Part shown: positions 8,787 through 18,789 of the stretch, piece by piece | How the letters are laid out: every line of letters begins with the position of its first letter | Position numbering within the stretch: the stretch's first letter is position 1 | Source: an uncultured Roseobacter sp. | Lineage (GTDB): Bacteria; Pseudomonadota; Alphaproteobacteria; Rhodobacterales; Rhodobacteraceae | Assembly (NCBI RefSeq): GCF_947491795.1 | Contig: NZ_CANLKW010000002.1 | Location: 970,390 to 1,034,389, forward strand | DNA length: 64,000 nucleotides | Reading direction: 5' to 3' | Made by a program: the position numbers and the translations under genes | The notes under the pieces: model-generated | What the model was told of the DNA's origin: nothing | The model's input: only the letters and a program-made list of their open reading frames with translations | Databases searched by the model: none

Positions 8787-9731
8787 ATGCTGGCGTTTCT
8801 GCTCAGACGCATTCTGATTGCCATTCCAACTGTTGTGATCATTTCGATCATGGTTTTTGGTTTGCAACACCTGTTGCCCGGTGACCCCATCCTTGTCCTT
8901 GCGGGAGAGGAACGCGATCCCGATGTTCTGGAAGCGCTGCGCGAAAAATACCGTCTGAACGACCCTGTTCCCGTGCAGTATATAGCGTGGGTTGGGAATG
9001 CATTGCAGGGTGATCTGGGTGTTTCGCTGCGCACCAATCAGCCGGTAACAGAGCTGATGGCTGAGAAGTTGCCTGTCACAATTCAACTCGCTTTTATGTC
9101 CATGGTTTTCGCGCTCGTCATTGGTATTCCGGCTGGTATCCTGTCGGCCGTAAAAAAGGGAACTGCTACGGACTATGTCGCGAATGTTGTGGCTCTGTCT
9201 GGCCTTTCCATTCCGAATTTCTGGCTGGGGATCATGCTGATCCTGCTGGTGTCAGTAAAGTGGCAGCTGTTGCCTGCATCCGGGTACGTGCCACCGTCTG
9301 AAGATTTGTGGCAGTCGGTACGAACGATGCTGATGCCTTCGTTCGTGCTGGGAACGGCCCTGGCAGCGACACTCATGCGACACACAAGATCGTCCATGAT
9401 TGGCGTACTGAGCGCAGATTACGTGCGTACGGCGCGGGCTAAAGGGCTGCGCGAAAGGGTCGTCATTCTAAAACACGCATTTCGAAACGCGCTCACACCT
9501 ATCGTGACCCTCACGGCTTTGCTGTTCGGCGAACTGGTAGCCGGTGCGGTTCTGACGGAGCAAATTTTTACCATTCCCGGTTTCGGCAAGCTGGTTGTCG
9601 ACGCGGTGTTCAACCGCGACTACGCCGTCGTACAGGGTATCGTCCTTGTCACCGCTGTCGGATTTATTTTCATGAACCTCTTCGCGGATGCCATGTACTA
9701 CGTGCTGAATCCGCGGCTGAGGGGGCAATGA
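8787..9731 (+). CDS. dppB: Peptide ABC transporter permease (DppB type)
   Basis: A 314-residue inner-membrane protein with six predicted segments, the first at residues 8-30 (RRILIAIPTVVIISIMVFG). The DppB hallmark HLLPGDP follows near residue 30, and the EAA-type loop (ARAKGLRERVVILKHAFRNAL) lies near 215-235. A large periplasmic stretch follows the first segment, as usual. It pairs with the next gene to form the translocation pore. The start has only a weak ribosome-binding site, consistent with lower expression than the receptor. Confidence 0.92.
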   Translation: MLAFLLRRILIAIPTVVIISIMVFGLQHLLPGDPILVLAGEERDPDVLEALREKYRLNDPVPVQYIAWVGNALQGDLGVSLRTNQPVTELMAEKLPVTIQLAFMSMVFALVIGIPAGILSAVKKGTATDYVANVVALSGLSIPNFWLGIMLILLVSVKWQLLPASGYVPPSEDLWQSVRTMLMPSFVLGTALAATLMRHTRSSMIGVLSADYVRTARAKGLRERVVILKHAFRNALTPIVTLTALLFGELVAGAVLTEQIFTIPGFGKLVVDAVFNRDYAVVQGIVLVTAVGFIFMNLFADAMYYVLNPRLRGQ

Positions 9732-9732
9732 C

Positions 9733-10620
9733 ATGACGCAGTCTGCAACCAATCCCCCGGTTGGGGTTGATCCCGTTACCGAGACACGTCAGCAAAGCCG
9801 TGTCTGGAAGAAGTTCAGAAGTCACAAAAGCGCTGTGGTCGGCGGTGTTCTGGTCGCTTTCTTTGTTCTGATTGCGATTGCTGCACCTCTGCTCCCGATC
9901 CCGGATCCTGCAGCAACAGATTGGGGTGCGGTACGCAAGGCACCAAGCTGGGATCATTGGATGGGCACGGACGAGATCGGGCGCGATGTGCTGTCGCGGT
10001 TGATATGGGGGGCTCAGGCCTCGTTGCTGGCTGGTGTTGTATCTGTAGGAATCGCCGTCCTGTTCGGTGTTCCGCTGGGTGTCGTTGCCGGATACTTTGG
10101 CGGCTGGACAGACGCGGTTATCTCACGCTGTACCGAAGCGCTCCTAGCGGTTCCGTTTCTTATTCTCGCAATCGCGCTGGCTGCGTTTCTGGGCCCTTCG
10201 CTTACCAACGCCATGATCGCCATCGGTATCTCAGCAACACCGATTTTCATACGTCTCACCCGGGGACAGGTTCTGAGTATCAAGGCAGAGGACTATGTGG
10301 AAAGCGCCCGCGCAGTTGGTCTGCAGACACCCAGAATATTGTCCCGGTATATCCTGCCGAACGTGCTGCCACCAATTCTGGTTCAGGCAACACTGACCAT
10401 CGCCACCGCGATCATCGCAGAGGCTTCCCTTTCTTTTCTGGGACTGGGCCAGCAGCCGCCCGCACCAAGCTGGGGATCAATGCTGAACACAGCCAAAAAC
10501 TTCCTGAACCAGGCGCCCTGGATGGCAATGTGGCCTGGCTTGTCGATCTTTTTTGTTGTGCTCGGTTTCAACCTTTTGGGCGACGGCCTGCGCGATGCGC
10601 TTGACCCGCGCGAACACTGA
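9733..10620 (+). CDS. dppC: Peptide ABC transporter permease (DppC type)
   Basis: The second permease, 295 residues. An N-terminal cytoplasmic tail of about 30 residues (typical of DppC) precedes the first membrane segment. Also typical are the conserved HWMGTDEIGRDVLSRLIWG region after it and the EAA loop VESARAVGLQTPRILSRYILPN near residue 185. It starts one base after the stop of the preceding permease gene. With the other four transporter genes it makes a complete importer. Confidence 0.92.
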   Translation: MTQSATNPPVGVDPVTETRQQSRVWKKFRSHKSAVVGGVLVAFFVLIAIAAPLLPIPDPAATDWGAVRKAPSWDHWMGTDEIGRDVLSRLIWGAQASLLAGVVSVGIAVLFGVPLGVVAGYFGGWTDAVISRCTEALLAVPFLILAIALAAFLGPSLTNAMIAIGISATPIFIRLTRGQVLSIKAEDYVESARAVGLQTPRILSRYILPNVLPPILVQATLTIATAIIAEASLSFLGLGQQPPAPSWGSMLNTAKNFLNQAPWMAMWPGLSIFFVVLGFNLLGDGLRDALDPREH

Positions 10621-10632
10621 TCGGGAAGTTCC

Positions 10633-12414
10633 ATGACAGGATTTACAACCCGACCAGAGATCAGAGGCACCTTTGGCGTGGTGACCTCGACACACTGGAT
10701 AGCGTCTGCCGTGGGCATGAGCATTCTGGAAAAGGGAGGAAATGCTTTTGATGCTGCAGTTGCTACAGCGCTGACGCTTCAGGTTGTTGAACCACATCTG
10801 AACGGACCTGCAGGTGACATGCCCGCGATCATCCGTTCGGCGAAAACCGGTCGGGTCGAGGTGCTGTGCGCACAGGGCGTTGCGCCCGAGGCCGCGACAA
10901 TCGACCATTACCGGAAAAAGGGGCTGACGCTGATTCCTGGCTCCGGTTTGCTGGCGACGGTTGTACCGGGTGCTTTTGACGGCTGGATGCTGATGCTGCG
11001 CGACTACGGGACGATGACACCGCGTGAGGTGATGCAACCAGCAATCGACTACGCCCGGGATGGACATCCCATCCTGCCGCGGGTGGCCAATACTATCGCA
11101 GGCCTGCAAGATTTTTTCGAAACTGAATGGCCGTCCTCAGCCAAGGTCTGGGCACCCGACGGGGTCGCGCCAGCGCCGCACTCATTGTTTCAAAACCCCG
11201 ATCTGGCGCAGACCTACGACCGCCTTGCATCGACGAAAGGTGAAACACGTAAAGAGCAGATCGACGCCACGCGCGCTGAATGGCGGGAAGGTTTCGTTGC
11301 GAACGCAATTTTTGAGTACCTCGCGGACGCCCGGGTCGTGGACGTGTCCGAGGGCAGACATTCTGCTGTCCTGTCGCCTTCAGACATGGCTGCCTGGCGG
11401 GCAAGCTACGAAGAGCCACTGATTTATGACTATCATGGCTGGTCGGTTCACAAAACGCAGGCCTGGTCCCAGGGACCGGTGTTTCTGCAGGCGCTGGCCA
11501 TCCTGAAAGGGTTTGATCTGGGAGCTATGGACCCCAGCGGAGTGGAGTTCGTGCACACGGTCGTTGAAGCCATGAAACTGGCTTACGCCGACAGGGAAGC
11601 GTATTACGGCGACCCTGACTTCAGCGAGATTCCCATCGATGTACTGTTGAGCGATGACTACAACAAGGAGCGCCGCCGCCTGATCACTGAAAAGGCATCT
11701 TTCGAGCAGCGTCCCGGGCGCATCAGGGGTTTCGAGGCCCAGGCGGACGCGTACATCGAACGGGCATCGCGCGATTTCAACGTCGGTCCGGTTGAAGCGC
11801 AGGAACCGACCATGTCGCACCTTACGGAAAAACGTGGTGACACCGTGCATCTGGATGTCATTGATCGGTGGGGAAACATGGTGTCAGCCACGCCTTCGGG
11901 CGGCTGGCTGCAAAGCAGCCCGGTCATACCAGGCCTCGGTTTTGCACTTAACTCCCGGGCGCAGATGTACTGGCTTGAAGAAGGCCTTCCAACCTCGCTT
12001 GTTCCCGGCAGCCGGCCCAGAACGACACTGACGCCAAGCTATGCTGAAAAGGACGGTACACAACTGGTGTTTGGCACGCCCGGTGTTGACCAGCAGGACC
12101 AGTGGCAACTGATATGGTTCCTGAGGTTTATTCATTTTGGCATGGGTTTGCAGCAGGGTATGGATCAGCCCCTGTTTCACACAATGCATTTCCAGAGTTC
12201 GTTTTTTCCAAGAGAGGTCAAACCGGGTGAAATCATGATTGAACCAGATATAGGAGATCAGGTGATCGCCGGGTTGCGTGCGCGCGGCCACAAAGTGACA
12301 GTTGCCGAGCCATGGACTGTTGGGCGCCTGACTGCGGCCATGCGCGAGCCCTGCGGTACATTGCGTGCTGCTGCCACGCCGCGCCTGATGCAGGCATATG
12401 CGGTGGGCCGATGA
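10633..12414 (+). CDS. Gamma-glutamyltransferase-like N-terminal nucleophile hydrolase
   Basis: A 593-residue member of the gamma-glutamyltranspeptidase family, which cleaves or transfers gamma-glutamyl groups after autocatalytic splitting at a threonine. Family features are GGNAFDAAVATALTLQVVEPHLNG near residue 35, the likely nucleophile Thr404 (GDTVHLDVIDRWGN), and GLGFALNSR and RTTLTPS downstream. The usual T-T-H at the small-subunit start is D-T-V-H here. No signal peptide is present, so the enzyme should be cytoplasmic, unlike E. coli GGT. It follows the permease gene by 12 bases and overlaps the next gene, which places it with imported peptides. Confidence 0.85.
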   Translation: MTGFTTRPEIRGTFGVVTSTHWIASAVGMSILEKGGNAFDAAVATALTLQVVEPHLNGPAGDMPAIIRSAKTGRVEVLCAQGVAPEAATIDHYRKKGLTLIPGSGLLATVVPGAFDGWMLMLRDYGTMTPREVMQPAIDYARDGHPILPRVANTIAGLQDFFETEWPSSAKVWAPDGVAPAPHSLFQNPDLAQTYDRLASTKGETRKEQIDATRAEWREGFVANAIFEYLADARVVDVSEGRHSAVLSPSDMAAWRASYEEPLIYDYHGWSVHKTQAWSQGPVFLQALAILKGFDLGAMDPSGVEFVHTVVEAMKLAYADREAYYGDPDFSEIPIDVLLSDDYNKERRRLITEKASFEQRPGRIRGFEAQADAYIERASRDFNVGPVEAQEPTMSHLTEKRGDTVHLDVIDRWGNMVSATPSGGWLQSSPVIPGLGFALNSRAQMYWLEEGLPTSLVPGSRPRTTLTPSYAEKDGTQLVFGTPGVDQQDQWQLIWFLRFIHFGMGLQQGMDQPLFHTMHFQSSFFPREVKPGEIMIEPDIGDQVIAGLRARGHKVTVAEPWTVGRLTAAMREPCGTLRAAATPRLMQAYAVGR

Positions 12415-13157
12415 CGTTTTCCCTGATCGCAAAGGACGCCGATGGCAGCATTGGTCTGATCGTTGCCAGCAAGTTCTTTGCCTGCGGCGCTGTCGTGCCA
12501 TTTGTTTCTGAAAAGGCTGCGGTCGCCAGCCAGGCGTTCTGCAATCCCGTCTGGGGCACCGAGGGGCTGGCGCGCATGGCAGCGGGTGAAACGGCGCAGA
12601 ACGTCATTGATGATCTGACAGCCCGGGACCGAGGGCGCGCAATCCGGCAGGCTCATATGCTCGACATATCAGGACAGTTTGCGGCCTATACCGGCGGGGA
12701 TTGCGTCGACTGGGCTGGCCATCAGATCAGCGGGGACCACTCTGTTGCGGGCAACATGCTCGCCGGCCGGCAGGTTATCGAAGCCACATCGGAGGCCTAC
12801 TCTGGCGGGGCCAACCTGCCTTTTGCGGAGCGTCTTATCAGGGCGATGCAAGCAGGCGAGGCTGAAGGCGGCGACAGGCGGGGCAGGCAGGCCGCAGGTC
12901 TTGTGATCCACCGCGGACAGTCTCATGCCTGGCTTGATCTGCGGGCAGATGATCACGCGGATCCGCTGGGAGAACTTTCGCGGCTTTGGGATGTCGCACA
13001 GGAGCGGTATGTGCATTTTGCAAAAGGTATGCCAGATGCTCAGCGGTTTTCGGGCTATCCCACACGCGAGGGCATTGATGCGGATATCGCACGCGCTGAA
13101 GCCGAGCGTATTGCGGCGGGACGGCCCAGCAGATCGCATGCAGTAGAATATGAATAG
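12411..13157 (+). CDS. DUF1028 domain protein
   Basis: The 248 residues begin MTFSLIAKDADGSIG, matching the DUF1028 family, which resembles Ntn-type hydrolases and is often found beside peptide transporters and peptidases. The start overlaps the stop of the gamma-glutamyltransferase-like gene by ATGA. Conserved-looking stretches include VASQAFCNPVWG, SVAGNMLAG and a C-terminal LWDVAQERY. The family has no proven reaction. Tight coupling to the GGT-like enzyme suggests a partner step on the same substrate. Confidence 0.85.
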   Translation: MTFSLIAKDADGSIGLIVASKFFACGAVVPFVSEKAAVASQAFCNPVWGTEGLARMAAGETAQNVIDDLTARDRGRAIRQAHMLDISGQFAAYTGGDCVDWAGHQISGDHSVAGNMLAGRQVIEATSEAYSGGANLPFAERLIRAMQAGEAEGGDRRGRQAAGLVIHRGQSHAWLDLRADDHADPLGELSRLWDVAQERYVHFAKGMPDAQRFSGYPTREGIDADIARAEAERIAAGRPSRSHAVEYE

Positions 13158-13179
13158 TAACTCGGATCGCTGACAGAAT

Positions 13180-13938
13180 ATGGACCGGTCGTCTGCAGTC
13201 ATGGGAAACAAGATGAACGCAATGCCATCAAACGGCCTGCCACAGCAGGTGAGAATGCGCCTGCTGGAACTGATCAAATCCGGAGACCTCGGATCGGGCG
13301 GGAAACTGCCCACGGAGCGCGCGCTGGCTGATCGTTTTGGCGTGGGTCGGCGTTTTGTACGGCAAGCGCTTGATGCGCTCGAAACCGAAGGACTGGTCTG
13401 GCGCAAACAGGGCAAAGGAACCTTCGCAGGCCAGCCTTCCGATCCGATCGGGGATCTGGCTGCAAAGATAACAGGTGAGACAAACGCCCTGGAAGTCATG
13501 GAGGCACGACTGTGTATTGAGCCCGAACTGGCGGCTCTTTGTGCCCGGCGGATGCACGCAGAGGAAGTAAAACGGCTGCGGATGCTGGCACAACGTCAGT
13601 GGGAAGCCACCGATGCGCAGGCGATGGAGCTATGGGACGGATCACTGCATCGCCTGATCGCCCAGTGCGCGCGCAACCGTCCGTTGCTGACGGCTTATTC
13701 AATGCTGGACAAGATACGTTCCAATCCTGACTGGGTCAGTTTGCGGGCCAAAGCCCGTACAGAAGCATCCCTGCAGGTCACCCACAGCGAACACACAACG
13801 ATCATCGATGCAATTGAAGCCGGCCACGAAGATGCGGCGCGGCTTGCAATGCGCGACCATCTCCAGACACGATTTGAGGCGTTGAGCGGCGGACCGGGTA
13901 TTCCGAATGATACCCCGGACACTCTGATCACAAAGTAA
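13180..13938 (+). CDS. GntR family transcriptional regulator (FCD/FadR subfamily)
   Basis: A 252-residue repressor-type protein. The N-terminal winged helix (about 20-85) includes LPTERALADRFGVGRRFVRQALDALE. The C-terminal all-helical FCD ligand-binding domain (about 105-230) follows, with the metal-binding histidine pattern near HTTIIDAIEAGHEDAAR. The true start may be 13180, 13201 or 13213; none has a strong ribosome-binding site, and only the last keeps a short N-terminus. It is embedded in the peptide operon, so the likely role is control of that operon in response to an imported substrate or product. Confidence 0.88.
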   Translation: MDRSSAVMGNKMNAMPSNGLPQQVRMRLLELIKSGDLGSGGKLPTERALADRFGVGRRFVRQALDALETEGLVWRKQGKGTFAGQPSDPIGDLAAKITGETNALEVMEARLCIEPELAALCARRMHAEEVKRLRMLAQRQWEATDAQAMELWDGSLHRLIAQCARNRPLLTAYSMLDKIRSNPDWVSLRAKARTEASLQVTHSEHTTIIDAIEAGHEDAARLAMRDHLQTRFEALSGGPGIPNDTPDTLITK

Positions 13939-13959
13939 CGGATACAGAAAGGAAACCGA

Positions 13960-15126
13960 ATGCCAGTCCGCAACAGATTTGCCGAGCTCCATCCGGAAAT
14001 CACTGCATGGCGACGCGACCTGCATGCCCATCCGGAACTGCAATACGACCTCCCTCGCACGGCATCGTTTGTAGCCAAAAAGCTGAGGCAATTTGGCTGT
14101 GATGACGTGGTGGAGGGCATCGGGCGCAGCGGCGTGGTTGCTTTGATCCATGGACAGAAAAACGACAGCGACAGGACCATTGCGTTCCGAGCCGACATGG
14201 ACGCCCTGCCGATTATTGAAGCGACGGGCGCGGAACACGCCTCTGCAATACCGGGTCGGATGCATGCCTGTGGCCACGATGGGCATACGGCCATGCTGCT
14301 GGGTGCGGCGCAGTATCTGGCTGAAACCCGAAATTTTGATGGCCGCGTTGCCCTGGTTTTTCAACCCGCGGAAGAGGGTGGTGCCGGCGCGGAAGCGATG
14401 ATCAGGGACGGCCTGATTGAAAGTTTCGGAATCTCCGAGATCTACGGTTTGCACAACTCTCCCCTGCTGCCGCTGGGACAGTTCGCGATCCGACCGGGTG
14501 CGTTTTACGCCGCGGTAGACAGTTTCCATATTCACGTCAAAGGCCGGGGTGGGCACGCTGCACGACCAAACAATACAATTGACACAACGCTGGCAGCATC
14601 GGCCATTGTTATGGCACTGCAGTCGGTTGTGTCCCGCAATACAGACCCGCAGCAACCCCTTGTGGTGTCCGTTACATCGTTCAGAACCGAAACCGATGCC
14701 TTCAACGTCATCCCTGAGAATGCTCGGCTGCGCGGCACTATCCGCAGTTTTGACCCACAAGCGCGTGCCGCTGCGATTGAAAGAATAGAAAATCTCGTAT
14801 CCCTGACTGCGCAAAGTTATGGCGCTTCGGCAGAGTTCGGTTTTGACGAGGAACCCTACCCGGTCATGGCAAACCATGAAGCTGAGACACAGCATTGTAT
14901 CAGCGCGGCACGTCAGGTTGCGGGTGACTGTATAACCGACGCGCCCCGAACGACGGGCGGTGAAGACTTTGCCTACATGCTCCGGGCGTGCCCCGGCGCT
15001 TACATTCAGTTGGGCATTGGCAAAGGGCCCGGGCTTCATCATCCTGAGTATGACTTCAACGACGACGTGATCCCCACGGGCTGTTCCTATTGGGTCAGCC
15101 TCGCCGAGCAGAGGCTACCGACATGA
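13960..15126 (+). CDS. M20 family amidohydrolase (hippurate hydrolase/aminoacylase type)
   Basis: Zinc-type amidohydrolase, 388 residues, that removes acyl groups from amino acids or small amides. Visible features are RRDLHAHPEL near residue 18, the metal-ligand motif MHACGHDGH (Cys104, His106), the glutamates in FQPAEEGGAGA near 140, the dimerisation-domain segment GRGGHAARP near 190, and the C-terminal GPGLHHPEYDFND. No signal peptide, so it is cytoplasmic. AAGGAAA precedes the ATG. It overlaps the next gene by ATGA. Within this operon it would act on peptides or N-acyl amino acids brought in by the transporter. Confidence 0.9.
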   Translation: MPVRNRFAELHPEITAWRRDLHAHPELQYDLPRTASFVAKKLRQFGCDDVVEGIGRSGVVALIHGQKNDSDRTIAFRADMDALPIIEATGAEHASAIPGRMHACGHDGHTAMLLGAAQYLAETRNFDGRVALVFQPAEEGGAGAEAMIRDGLIESFGISEIYGLHNSPLLPLGQFAIRPGAFYAAVDSFHIHVKGRGGHAARPNNTIDTTLAASAIVMALQSVVSRNTDPQQPLVVSVTSFRTETDAFNVIPENARLRGTIRSFDPQARAAAIERIENLVSLTAQSYGASAEFGFDEEPYPVMANHEAETQHCISAARQVAGDCITDAPRTTGGEDFAYMLRACPGAYIQLGIGKGPGLHHPEYDFNDDVIPTGCSYWVSLAEQRLPT

Positions 15127-16058
15127 TTGTTGAGGCGAGCCCGGACAACTGCCATTGGGGTTATTTCGACGCAACGCGCGATCCGGTTGCAACCATCGAC
15201 AGCGGGTCAGAAGTCACAATCAAGACAGTCTCAGGTGGGCCGTCGATGTTGCCTGCAGACGGTTTCCATATTCCACCAGAGCTGCTCGCCATCCATGCCA
15301 TGGGAGATGCATCAATAACTGGTCATATTCTGACAGGCCCGGTGGCAATCAAAGGGGCGATGCCGGGCGACGTACTTCAGGTAGACATCCTCGATGTCCG
15401 GCTGCGGCAGGACTGGGGTTACAATGTCATCCGCCCGCTCGCCGGTACCTTGCCACTCGATTTCACTTCGCCCTGTCTGACGCACATTCCGCTGGACGCG
15501 AGCGCGGGCACAGGGCAGATGCCATGGGGCTCAACGCTGACCTTGTCGCCGTTTTTCGGCGTGATGGCAGTTGCTCCGCCGAGAAGCTGGGGCCGGATTT
15601 CGACCATTGAGCCACGTGCACATGGTGGCAATTTGGATAACAGGGAGCTTGTCGCAGGGACGACTCTCTTCCTGCCTGTCTTTGAAGAAGGGGCGTTGTT
15701 TTCCTGCGGAGATGGCCACGGCGCGCAGGGGGACGGCGAAGTCTGTGTCACGGCAATCGAAACCGCTTTGACAGGCACGTTCCGTCTGACGGTGCGCCGT
15801 GATCTGGATTTGTCATACCCCGAAGCGGAAACCCCAACGCACTTCATTACAATGGGCATGCATGCGGATCTGGATATTTGTGTGGAAATTGCACTGCGCC
15901 GTATGATTACATTGGTTTCCAAGGGCCTGCAAATCAGCCGGGAACAAGCCTATATGCTTTGCTCACTGGCTGGTGATCTGCGGATTACCCAGACCGTGAA
16001 CCGTGAAAAAGGTGTGCATATGATGATGAGCAAAACGCATCTGAAAACAGATACGTGA
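15123..16058 (+). CDS. Acetamidase/formamidase family protein
   Basis: A 311-residue protein of the acetamidase/formamidase family, which hydrolyses short amides to ammonia and acid. The segments GPVAIKGAMPGDVLQVDIL, the loop around WGSTLTLSPFFGVM, and HGGNLDNRELVAGTTLFLPVFEEGALFSCGDGHGAQGDGE are characteristic; their His, Asp and Cys residues include the metal site. The start overlaps the stop of the M20 gene, and an upstream in-frame start at 15090 would lie wholly inside that gene. It is the last gene of the peptide operon, pointing to an amide as an end product or substrate. Confidence 0.88.
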   Translation: MIVEASPDNCHWGYFDATRDPVATIDSGSEVTIKTVSGGPSMLPADGFHIPPELLAIHAMGDASITGHILTGPVAIKGAMPGDVLQVDILDVRLRQDWGYNVIRPLAGTLPLDFTSPCLTHIPLDASAGTGQMPWGSTLTLSPFFGVMAVAPPRSWGRISTIEPRAHGGNLDNRELVAGTTLFLPVFEEGALFSCGDGHGAQGDGEVCVTAIETALTGTFRLTVRRDLDLSYPEAETPTHFITMGMHADLDICVEIALRRMITLVSKGLQISREQAYMLCSLAGDLRITQTVNREKGVHMMMSKTHLKTDT

Positions 16059-16683
16059 AGGTTTCTGCGCGAGAGCGAACAGATAAATGGACGAGCCACC
16101 GTAACGCGTTTGTTTGCTATTCATTGCTCCAGGTTCGTTCTTTCCATAATTCTGGGAGGCGGTTGTAATGCTCCATTACGGCACTGCTTCTTTGAATGGC
16201 CGGAAATGGTCGGAATCTGAAGCGTGCTCCCGGGCGCGGAGCTGATTGCTGCACTGGACGTGTACTACAAACTTGATGAGCGAGTGACTTTGGTAAAATG
16301 CGCTTCCAGGCCACATCAAAGCCAAAAGAACGTTCGGCAGGTGACAGCAATTCCCGCTGTACTCAGTCCGGACAATCTGACCCTTATTCCACCTGAAATG
16401 CGGCGAGTGATCGGGGGACGTTGTACCTGCGTCCGAGTTGGCTTGTGAAACAGCGCCTGTCGCCCGGTGTCTGAATTGTGTAAGCCCAGGACGCATTATT
16501 GCGGGCAGTTTGCAGCAGGTATTCTATCGTTGCGGCGAGAAGCGGACTGTTTCGCTGCGCGCTCTACCCGCTGATCCGGAGATTTCTATGGGCCCGTTTC
16601 AGGAGTGCTTTCCTCTGGCCGGAAGACATGTGCCAACCGCCAGCCCTGATTGTTCGATGACTTTTGCACGTCCCTAACCGGTT
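16059..16683 (+). other. Gene-free convergent gap
   Basis: About 625 bases between the acetamidase-like gene and the convergent chemoreceptor gene. No open frame resembles a protein and no clear terminator hairpin or repeat was found. The content looks like decayed sequence. Confidence 0.5.
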
Positions 16684-18789
16684 TCAGAATTCGTCCCAGC
16701 CGCCGTCGTCAAGAGCGAGATTGCCTTCGACAACCGGAACAGTTGCCGTTTTTGCAACAGAACGTGCGGTGGGCGCCGGCTTTGCCGTGGGTTTTGCGGT
16801 TTGATTTGCTTCAGTCTTGAAGCGTGACGTAGACAGTTTGAGACTGTCCGCTTCATTCGAAAGCAATGCTCCGGCTGCTGTCACTTCCTCAAATGACGCC
16901 GCCTGCTTTTGCGTATTTGTATCGATCTGAGCGACAGCGCTGTTGATTTCAGTGATACCGTGTACCTGTTCTGAAATTGCTGTGGATATCTGTTCGATCC
17001 CCTGCGAAACGCCAACCACACTGTCCGAGATTTTTTCGAGCGATTCCTGAGCGTTCGTTACTTTTGCAACGCCTTCCGAAACAGCATTGTCACTTCGGGC
17101 AATAACGTCATCAATCTCCTTCGCCGCTTCGCCGGCGCGCTGGGCCAACTGGCGCACTTCAGATGCAACCACGGAAAAGCCACGTCCAGCTTCTCCTGCG
17201 CGGGCGGCTTCGACACCGGCGTTCAGCGCAAGCAGATTAATCTGGAACGCAATGTCATTGATTACTGTAACAACCTTGGCAATTTCCTTGGATGCGTCTG
17301 CGATGCGTGACATTGCTTCTGCGGCATCAGCCGCCACGACACTGCTGGATTTCGCTGTTTCGCTGGCGCTGCCAGCATTTTTGTTCGCATCTGTTACATT
17401 TTCACTGACCTGTTTGATACTCGCCGTCAGCTGTTCCAAGGCAGCGGAAGTTTCTTCCAGTGAAGCCGCGTTTTGTTCAGCCTGTTTCGAAAGTGAATCC
17501 GAAGTGTCACGCAGTTCGCCGGAAGACGAGGCCAGGTTGGAAGCGCTTTCACCTATCTCTCCGACAAGTGATTTCAGGGCGAGTATCATGTCGTTGGTAT
17601 TGTTCTGCAGGTCGCCGAACTCACCTTTAAAGTCCCCATCCATTGTCTTTGTCAAATCGCCTTGAGCGACCAGTTCCAGCGTCCTGCGCGCGGCTTTCAC
17701 ACCCTGTGCTACGCTTTCGACAAGCGTGTTTACACTCGCTGCAAGCGTTACGAGTTCTTTGTCTTCGAAATCGAGATCGACGCGCCCGGAGAAATCTCCG
17801 TCAACTGCCTTGCTTACGACCGCCTGGATCGAATGCTGCAACCGGACCGCTGTTTTCCGGCGCTCTTCTGCCAGTGCCAGGTCTTCTTTTTCTTTTTCAG
17901 CAGAAGCTGCGGCCTGTTCAGCTGTCTTTTTCGCGGCATCTTCGAGCTTGCGTGCATTTTCTGCGTCCGCCTCAGCCAGCTTCACGACTTTTGCAGCGTT
18001 CTCCTGAAAGACCTGTGTGGCCCGGGCCATATCGCCGACTTCGTCTTTTCTGTTCTGCCCGGCAATTTCGACGTCCTGCTCGCCGTCAATGATTTTCTGC
18101 ATTGCTGCTATGATGTTCTGGATGGGCTCCGCGATGCTTGCTCCGGCCCTGGTTGCAATCCAGATCCCCGAGCCGATGGCGATCACCAAAAAGAGGCCGA
18201 TTGAGATGTTTGCCATAGTCTTTGCGGACTGGAGATTGGCGGATCTGACGCCAAGCAGTACTTCTTCTTCTGCGCCGAAATCGGCCATAAGCCCGCGGAA
18301 GGCATCAAAATAGGCTTTGCCGCGCGCCTCGGCGACAAACGCGACCAGGTCTTCCATTGAATTGTCGGTGCCCACCGTGCGGCGCATTGCGATCTGCACG
18401 TCGGCAACCTCGGTTTTCCATTCACGTATCGTCTGCTCAGCGCGGCCCAGCCGCTCTACCTGGCCGGGGTTGTCTGATACGGTTGCCTGCAGATCTGCCA
18501 GGCCCGCGAAAATCCGCTTCTCACCGGATACATATGGTTCAAGAAAGTTGTCCTGCCCGGCAACGAGAAAGCCGCGCATTCCGGTTTCCATGTCCACCGC
18601 TGCGGCGACAATGGCGTTTCCCTTTGCCAGGGCCCGATGCGTGTGATCGACCCAGTGCGCATTGTGTGAAACGAACTGGAGCGAAACGATCGCAATCGTG
18701 CCTACGATCGCGATGAATGCTATGGGCACTGCAAGGACGGACAGGATTTTCTTTTTGATCGAACTGTCTTCAAACCATTGCAAGCTCAC
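16684..18789 (-). CDS. Methyl-accepting chemotaxis protein with CHASE3 sensor
   Basis: Inner-membrane chemoreceptor, 701 residues from a GTG start preceded by AAGGAG at 6 bases; an ATG at 18831 has no such site. Order of parts: membrane segment at about 14-36, periplasmic CHASE3 domain to about 180, second membrane segment near 190-210, a HAMP domain, a helical linker with a further HAMP-like repeat, then the methylation and signalling helices. The signalling tip is [16 protein letters not shown] near residue 520. The last five residues, GWDEF, resemble the CheR-tethering pentapeptide. No other chemotaxis gene is near. The ligand is unknown. Confidence 0.93.
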   Translation of the reverse strand: MSLQWFEDSSIKKKILSVLAVPIAFIAIVGTIAIVSLQFVSHNAHWVDHTHRALAKGNAIVAAAVDMETGMRGFLVAGQDNFLEPYVSGEKRIFAGLADLQATVSDNPGQVERLGRAEQTIREWKTEVADVQIAMRRTVGTDNSMEDLVAFVAEARGKAYFDAFRGLMADFGAEEEVLLGVRSANLQSAKTMANISIGLFLVIAIGSGIWIATRAGASIAEPIQNIIAAMQKIIDGEQDVEIAGQNRKDEVGDMARATQVFQENAAKVVKLAEADAENARKLEDAAKKTAEQAAASAEKEKEDLALAEERRKTAVRLQHSIQAVVSKAVDGDFSGRVDLDFEDKELVTLAASVNTLVESVAQGVKAARRTLELVAQGDLTKTMDGDFKGEFGDLQNNTNDMILALKSLVGEIGESASNLASSSGELRDTSDSLSKQAEQNAASLEETSAALEQLTASIKQVSENVTDANKNAGSASETAKSSSVVAADAAEAMSRIADASKEIAKVVTVINDIAFQINLLALNAGVEAARAGEAGRGFSVVASEVRQLAQRAGEAAKEIDDVIARSDNAVSEGVAKVTNAQESLEKISDSVVGVSQGIEQISTAISEQVHGITEINSAVAQIDTNTQKQAASFEEVTAAGALLSNEADSLKLSTSRFKTEANQTAKPTAKPAPTARSVAKTATVPVVEGNLALDDGGWDEF

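Noticed and set aside
13699..15042. 447-codon minus-strand frame
   Set aside because: Lies antisense to the GntR and M20 genes, whose products match known families; the frame is a codon-bias shadow.
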